This document shows positions 6,686 to 8,581 of a stretch of 8,581 nucleotides of DNA, in pieces (positions within the stretch are counted from its first letter, which is position 1; each line of letters starts with the position of its first letter). A program made the translations under genes and the position numbers. This DNA comes from Methylocystaceae bacterium (GTDB lineage Bacteria > Pseudomonadota > Alphaproteobacteria > Rhizobiales > Beijerinckiaceae): the NCBI GenBank assembly GCA_003105285.1, contig PQAN01000125.1:1-8581 (forward strand), read 5' to 3'. The notes under the pieces are model-generated. The model had not been told where the DNA came from, made no database searches, and was given only the letters and a program-made list of their open reading frames with translations.

Positions 6686-6728
6686 ATTAAGGTTTTGGTT
6701 CCCGGCCGGGGCTACAGGTCAGGGTTTG

Positions 6729-6736
6729 TTAACCAT
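6729..6736 (+). promoter_or_regulatory. CtrA half-site upstream of ctrA
   Basis: TTAACCAT is the half-site form of the CtrA recognition sequence seen in several alphaproteobacteria; the full site is TTAA-N7-TTAA, and no second TTAA follows at that spacing. Its place 134 bp before the ctrA start suggests autoregulation. Confidence 0.45.
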
Positions 6737-6820
6737 TACCGCTTAGCGTTTCGAAAGTTGGAAGTCGATCGAGCGCTCGCCTCGACGGAAACGGGGCGCG
6801 TCGCGGGCGTTTTGGCGCGA

Positions 6821-6832
6821 GGCGATATCGCC
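6821..6832. repeat. 12-bp perfect palindrome just upstream of ctrA
   Basis: GGCGATATCGCC is identical to its reverse complement and is followed by GTTTTT. A possible -10, TATAGA (6838-6843), lies 5 bp downstream, so the palindrome would fall inside the promoter spacer, a common operator position. No good -35 is seen at 16-18 nt. Without a loop it is a poor RNA hairpin, so a DNA site is more likely than a terminator. Confidence 0.4.
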
Positions 6833-6870
6833 GTTTTTATAGATTTGGTGGAGCTGGGTGGGGAACGAAC

Positions 6871-7572
6871 ATGCGCGTTTTACTGATCGAGGATGACAGC
6901 GCGACCGCTCAAAGCATCGAGCTCATGCTCAAGTCCGAGAATTTCAATGTTTATACGACCGATCTCGGCGAAGAGGGCATAGACCTCGGCAAACTCTACG
7001 ATTACGACATTATCCTTCTGGACCTGAACCTGCCGGACATGTCCGGCTACGAGGTGCTGCGCACATTGCGCGTCGCCAAGGTCAAAACGCCCATTCTCAT
7101 CCTCTCCGGCCTCGCCGGCATCGAGGACAAGGTGAAGGGCCTCGGCTTCGGGGCCGACGATTATCTGACCAAGCCGTTCCACAAGGACGAATTGGTCGCG
7201 CGCATTCACGCCATCGTCCGCCGGTCGAAGGGCCACGCCCAGTCCGTCATCACCACCGGCGATCTCATCGTCAATCTGGATCAGAAGACCGTCGAAGTGT
7301 CCGGCTCCCGCGTGCATCTGACCGGCAAGGAATATCAGATGCTCGAGCTGCTCTCCCTGCGCAAGGGCACGACCCTCACAAAAGAGATGTTCCTCAACCA
7401 CCTCTATGGCGGCATGGACGAGCCGGAGCTCAAGATCATCGACGTATTCATTTGCAAGCTGCGCAAGAAGCTCGCCAACGCCAGCGACGGCCGCAACTAT
7501 ATCGAGACGGTCTGGGGGCGCGGCTATGTGCTGCGCGAGCCGAACGAGGCGGACGAGCGCATCACCGCGTAA
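6871..7572 (+). CDS. ctrA: Cell-cycle response regulator CtrA
   Basis: CtrA is the master transcription factor of the alphaproteobacterial cell cycle, an OmpR-type response regulator that binds DNA when phosphorylated through CckA and ChpT. The 233-residue protein has the family's usual length. Its receiver domain (1-120) has the acidic pair Asp8-Asp9, the phospho-acceptor Asp51 in ILLDLNLPDMSGYE, Ser79 in ILSG and Lys101 in LTKPF. The winged-helix domain (about 125-223) contains LTGKEYQMLELLSLRKGTTL (150-169), DVFICKLRKKL (191-201) and IETVWGRGYVLRE (211-223). The ATG at 6871 follows GGGGAA at good spacing. The C-terminus reads DERITA; Caulobacter CtrA ends in Ala-Ala, needed for ClpXP degradation, so the degron here is altered or different. 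It converges with chpT, its direct phospho-donor. Synteny of ctrA and chpT is, from memory, also found in Brucella and other rhizobia. Confidence 0.98.
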   Translation: MRVLLIEDDSATAQSIELMLKSENFNVYTTDLGEEGIDLGKLYDYDIILLDLNLPDMSGYEVLRTLRVAKVKTPILILSGLAGIEDKVKGLGFGADDYLTKPFHKDELVARIHAIVRRSKGHAQSVITTGDLIVNLDQKTVEVSGSRVHLTGKEYQMLELLSLRKGTTLTKEMFLNHLYGGMDEPELKIIDVFICKLRKKLANASDGRNYIETVWGRGYVLREPNEADERITA

Positions 7573-7597
7573 AAGGCGTCGCCCCGTCGATCGCATA

Positions 7598-7673
7598 CGT
7601 TATCGCGAGCGGAGCGAAGCGTTCCAGAGCCGTGGGGCGGCCTTTGGAACGCTTCGCTCCGCTTGCGATAACG
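7598..7673. repeat. Long hairpin repeat between ctrA and chpT (CERSEAIQ-type palindrome)
   Basis: Arms 7598-7629 and 7642-7673 pair over 32 bases around a 12-base loop. In RNA of the ctrA sense the stem is continuous with only two G-U pairs (7607-7664 and 7627-7644); in the chpT sense these become C-A mismatches. The arm contains GCGAGCGGAGCGAAGCGTTC. This is a variant of the widespread bacterial intergenic palindrome GCGAGCGAAGCGAAGCAATCC, whose spurious translations read CERSEAIQ or ASGAKRS; here they read YRERSEAFQ and VIASGAKRS. It lies 25 nt after the ctrA stop and 68 nt after the chpT stop. No T-run follows, so it is not a textbook terminator, but it would block or stabilise convergent mRNA ends. 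Confidence 0.85.
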
Positions 7674-7741
7674 GTTGTGCGGCGACGCGGCCGCCGAGCG
7701 GGTTCTTCGACGCTCTCGACAGCTCGAGCCTGTCGGTCGCC

Positions 7742-8461
7742 TCAGACTCCGATGTCCGCAGCCTCGTCGGCCGGCCGGTCGGCGCGCCGATCGGCCGGTT
7801 TGGCCGTGATCGTCACGAGTTCGGGAGAGGCTGCGACCTCGACCGCCAGTCCGCTCGCTCGCGCGACGAGGCCGGCGTAATAGATTTGGATGGAGCGGGC
7901 GTCGATCGCGCCATCCTCCGGCGCTCCGTCCAGCAACGCGGGGATGTTGGCGGCGAGACGGGCGTTGGTTCCCCTCGCCTCGATGCGGAAGGCGATCCGA
8001 TCCTCGTCGCCGGTCGACGAAACGGAAATGACGCCGCCGCGCGGGATGGTCGCATCCGCGATCAGGCAGAGATTGAGCAGCAGCTTGACCTTGTTCTTGG
8101 ACATCAGCACGCGGGGCACGCTCCATTCGAGCCGCGTGCGCTCGTCAGCGAGCAATTGGCGCGTCACATGCTCGGCGTCGCCCGTGTCGATCGCCGCTCC
8201 CTTGGAGCCGGCGGCGCCGAAAGCGAGGCGGCAGAACTGCAGTCGCGCCGAAGCTTCGGCCGCGCTCGATTTGATGAGCGCCAGCGCGTGGCCGCGCATC
8301 TCGGCGTCTTTTTCTTCTTCCAGCACCTCCAGCCCGTTGACGATCGCGCCGACGGGAGAGATCACGTCATGGCAGACGCGCGAAGACAGCAGCGCCGCGA
8401 GATCGAGAGGATCGAGCGAGAATTTGGTCATGAAGCCATCCAAAGAGCCGTCGCTGAGCAT
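7742..8461 (-). CDS. chpT: Histidine phosphotransferase ChpT
   Basis: ChpT accepts phosphate from the receiver domain of CckA and passes it to CtrA Asp51 and to CpdR in the cytosol. The 239-residue protein has the diagnostic helix SRVCHDVISPVGAIVNGLEV (27-46) with His31 as phospho-acceptor. The second helix (about 54-78) completes the dimeric four-helix bundle. The C-terminal part (about 95-220) resembles a histidine-kinase ATPase fold without usable ATP motifs; KNKVKLLLNLCLIADATIPR (122-141) is its most typical piece. The tail after 220 is a low-complexity ADRRADRPADEAAD stretch, encoded by near-palindromic GGCCGG-rich DNA (about 7760-7800), and may be strain-specific. The start is not certain: ATG 8461 has a weak site, while ATG 8431 (MTKFSLDPLDL) follows GGATGG and would put the histidine at 21. 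A GANTC sequence lies 37 bp upstream of the longer start. Confidence 0.95.
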   Translation of the reverse strand: MLSDGSLDGFMTKFSLDPLDLAALLSSRVCHDVISPVGAIVNGLEVLEEEKDAEMRGHALALIKSSAAEASARLQFCRLAFGAAGSKGAAIDTGDAEHVTRQLLADERTRLEWSVPRVLMSKNKVKLLLNLCLIADATIPRGGVISVSSTGDEDRIAFRIEARGTNARLAANIPALLDGAPEDGAIDARSIQIYYAGLVARASGLAVEVAASPELVTITAKPADRRADRPADEAADIGV

Positions 8462-8497
8462 AGGCCGCTCGTCGCGGTCGGACCCGCCGGTGAAGCC

Positions 8498-8502
8498 GAA
8501 TC
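8498..8502. promoter_or_regulatory. GANTC site upstream of chpT
   Basis: GAATC fits the CcrM target GANTC and lies 37 bp before the chpT start, inside the likely promoter region. A methylation-timed chpT promoter would match the role of the protein, but such a short motif occurs by chance, and I see no clear -35/-10 pair around it. Confidence 0.3.
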
Positions 8503-8519
8503 ACGATAACGAGCCATAT

Positions 8520-8581
8520 TCATTGGTAGCCGCGGCAGGCGAGATTGAAAAGTGCGCGGGCTTCGTCGTTCGAACGCCGGA
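8520..8581 (-). CDS. Possible C-terminal end of an unidentified gene, cut by window edge
   Basis: On the minus strand one frame is open from the window end to TGA at 8522-8520 and reads RRSNDEARALFNLACRGYQ. The composition looks protein-like (amphipathic, with DEARALFNLA), and a gene ending here would leave 58 nt for the chpT promoter. A second frame is also open across this stretch, so the choice is weak. I do not recognise the product; a helical repeat protein is one guess. Confidence 0.3.
   Translation of the reverse strand, partial: RRSNDEARALFNLACRGYQ

Larger units (their letters stand above)
6274..6870. other. Long divergent control region between rpmH and ctrA, no gene
   Basis: I find no convincing coding sequence in these 597 bases. 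The open frames, one of about 125 residues on minus and one of about 60 on plus, cross the promoter boxes, lack ribosome sites and look like no known protein. Contents: an rpmH leader (6274 to about 6458), the rpmH promoter (6465-6493), overlapping small hairpins (6578-6591 and 6590-6604), a TATAAA sequence at 6622-6627, and candidate cell-cycle sites at 6642-6646, 6677-6685 and 6729-6736. A 10-bp palindrome CCCGGCCGGG lies at 6701-6710, and a 12-bp palindrome at 6821-6832 just ahead of ctrA. The AT content rises around 6677-6745, as expected of a regulatory region. Confidence 0.6.

Noticed and set aside
6309..6686. Minus-strand open frame of 125 codons between rpmH and ctrA
   Set aside because: It crosses the rpmH promoter, has no ribosome site and resembles no protein.
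6640..6740. Chromosomal replication origin
   Set aside because: Only one imperfect DnaA box, no clear AT-rich unwinding element, and no hemE, parA or dnaA nearby.
6695..6886. Plus-strand open frame of 63 codons overlapping the ctrA start
   Set aside because: It ends inside ctrA out of frame, has no ribosome site, and covers the regulatory region.
7452..7700. Peptide frames containing YRERSEAFQ or VIASGAKRS
   Set aside because: These are translations of the palindromic repeat, a known source of false gene calls.
7717..7735. CGACAG-CTCGAGC-CTGTCG hairpin as the chpT terminator
   Set aside because: The stem is only 6 bp with no T-run after it on the minus strand; the long hairpin next to it is a better candidate for the mRNA end.

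Overview
The window is a high-GC stretch of an alphaproteobacterial chromosome, most likely from the order Hyphomicrobiales (Rhizobiales). Three things point there: a full-length CtrA next to a ChpT phosphotransferase, the gene order rpmH-rnpA-yidC-engB-argB, and an rpmH promoter that matches the alphaproteobacterial housekeeping form (TTGACT-N17-CTATAT). A methylotroph-type genus such as Methylosinus or Methylocystis is possible, but that is only a guess from overall character. There are no transposases, phage genes, CRISPR arrays, tRNAs or rRNAs.

Layout. Positions 1-521 (minus) hold the N-terminal 173 codons of dapD (lysine/diaminopimelate synthesis), cut by the window edge. Positions 756-1388 (plus) hold a lone exported protein of unknown function, which runs convergently into a HAD-type pyrimidine 5'-nucleotidase gene (1397-2128, minus). 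Upstream of that gene, all on the minus strand, lie argB (2212-3108), engB/yihA (3177-3839), yidC (3860-5677), rnpA (5674-6102) and rpmH (6139-6273, GTG start). A strong sigma-70-like promoter at 6465-6493 probably drives this cluster and leaves a leader of about 185 nt before rpmH. Positions 6274-6870 contain no gene; they are the divergent control region between rpmH and ctrA. ctrA (6871-7572, plus) and chpT (7742-8461, minus) converge on a 169-nt gap that holds a very long hairpin repeat. The last 62 bases may carry the C-terminus of another minus-strand gene.

How the genes work together. rpmH, rnpA, yidC and engB form a ribosome and protein-export growth cluster: ribosomal protein L34, the protein part of RNase P, the membrane insertase and a 50S-assembly GTPase. 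argB and dapD belong to amino-acid synthesis. CtrA and ChpT are the last two components of the cell-cycle phosphorelay CckA-ChpT-CtrA, in which ChpT passes phosphate to Asp51 of CtrA.

I see no undescribed multi-gene system. The points most worth checking are non-coding: the 32-bp hairpin repeat between ctrA and chpT (a variant of the widespread palindromes whose spurious translation reads like 'CERSEAIQ'), a second hairpin between argB and the nucleotidase gene, candidate GANTC, DnaA and CtrA sites upstream of ctrA, a 12-bp palindrome next to a possible ctrA promoter, and the unknown exported protein that separates dapD from the rest of the cluster.
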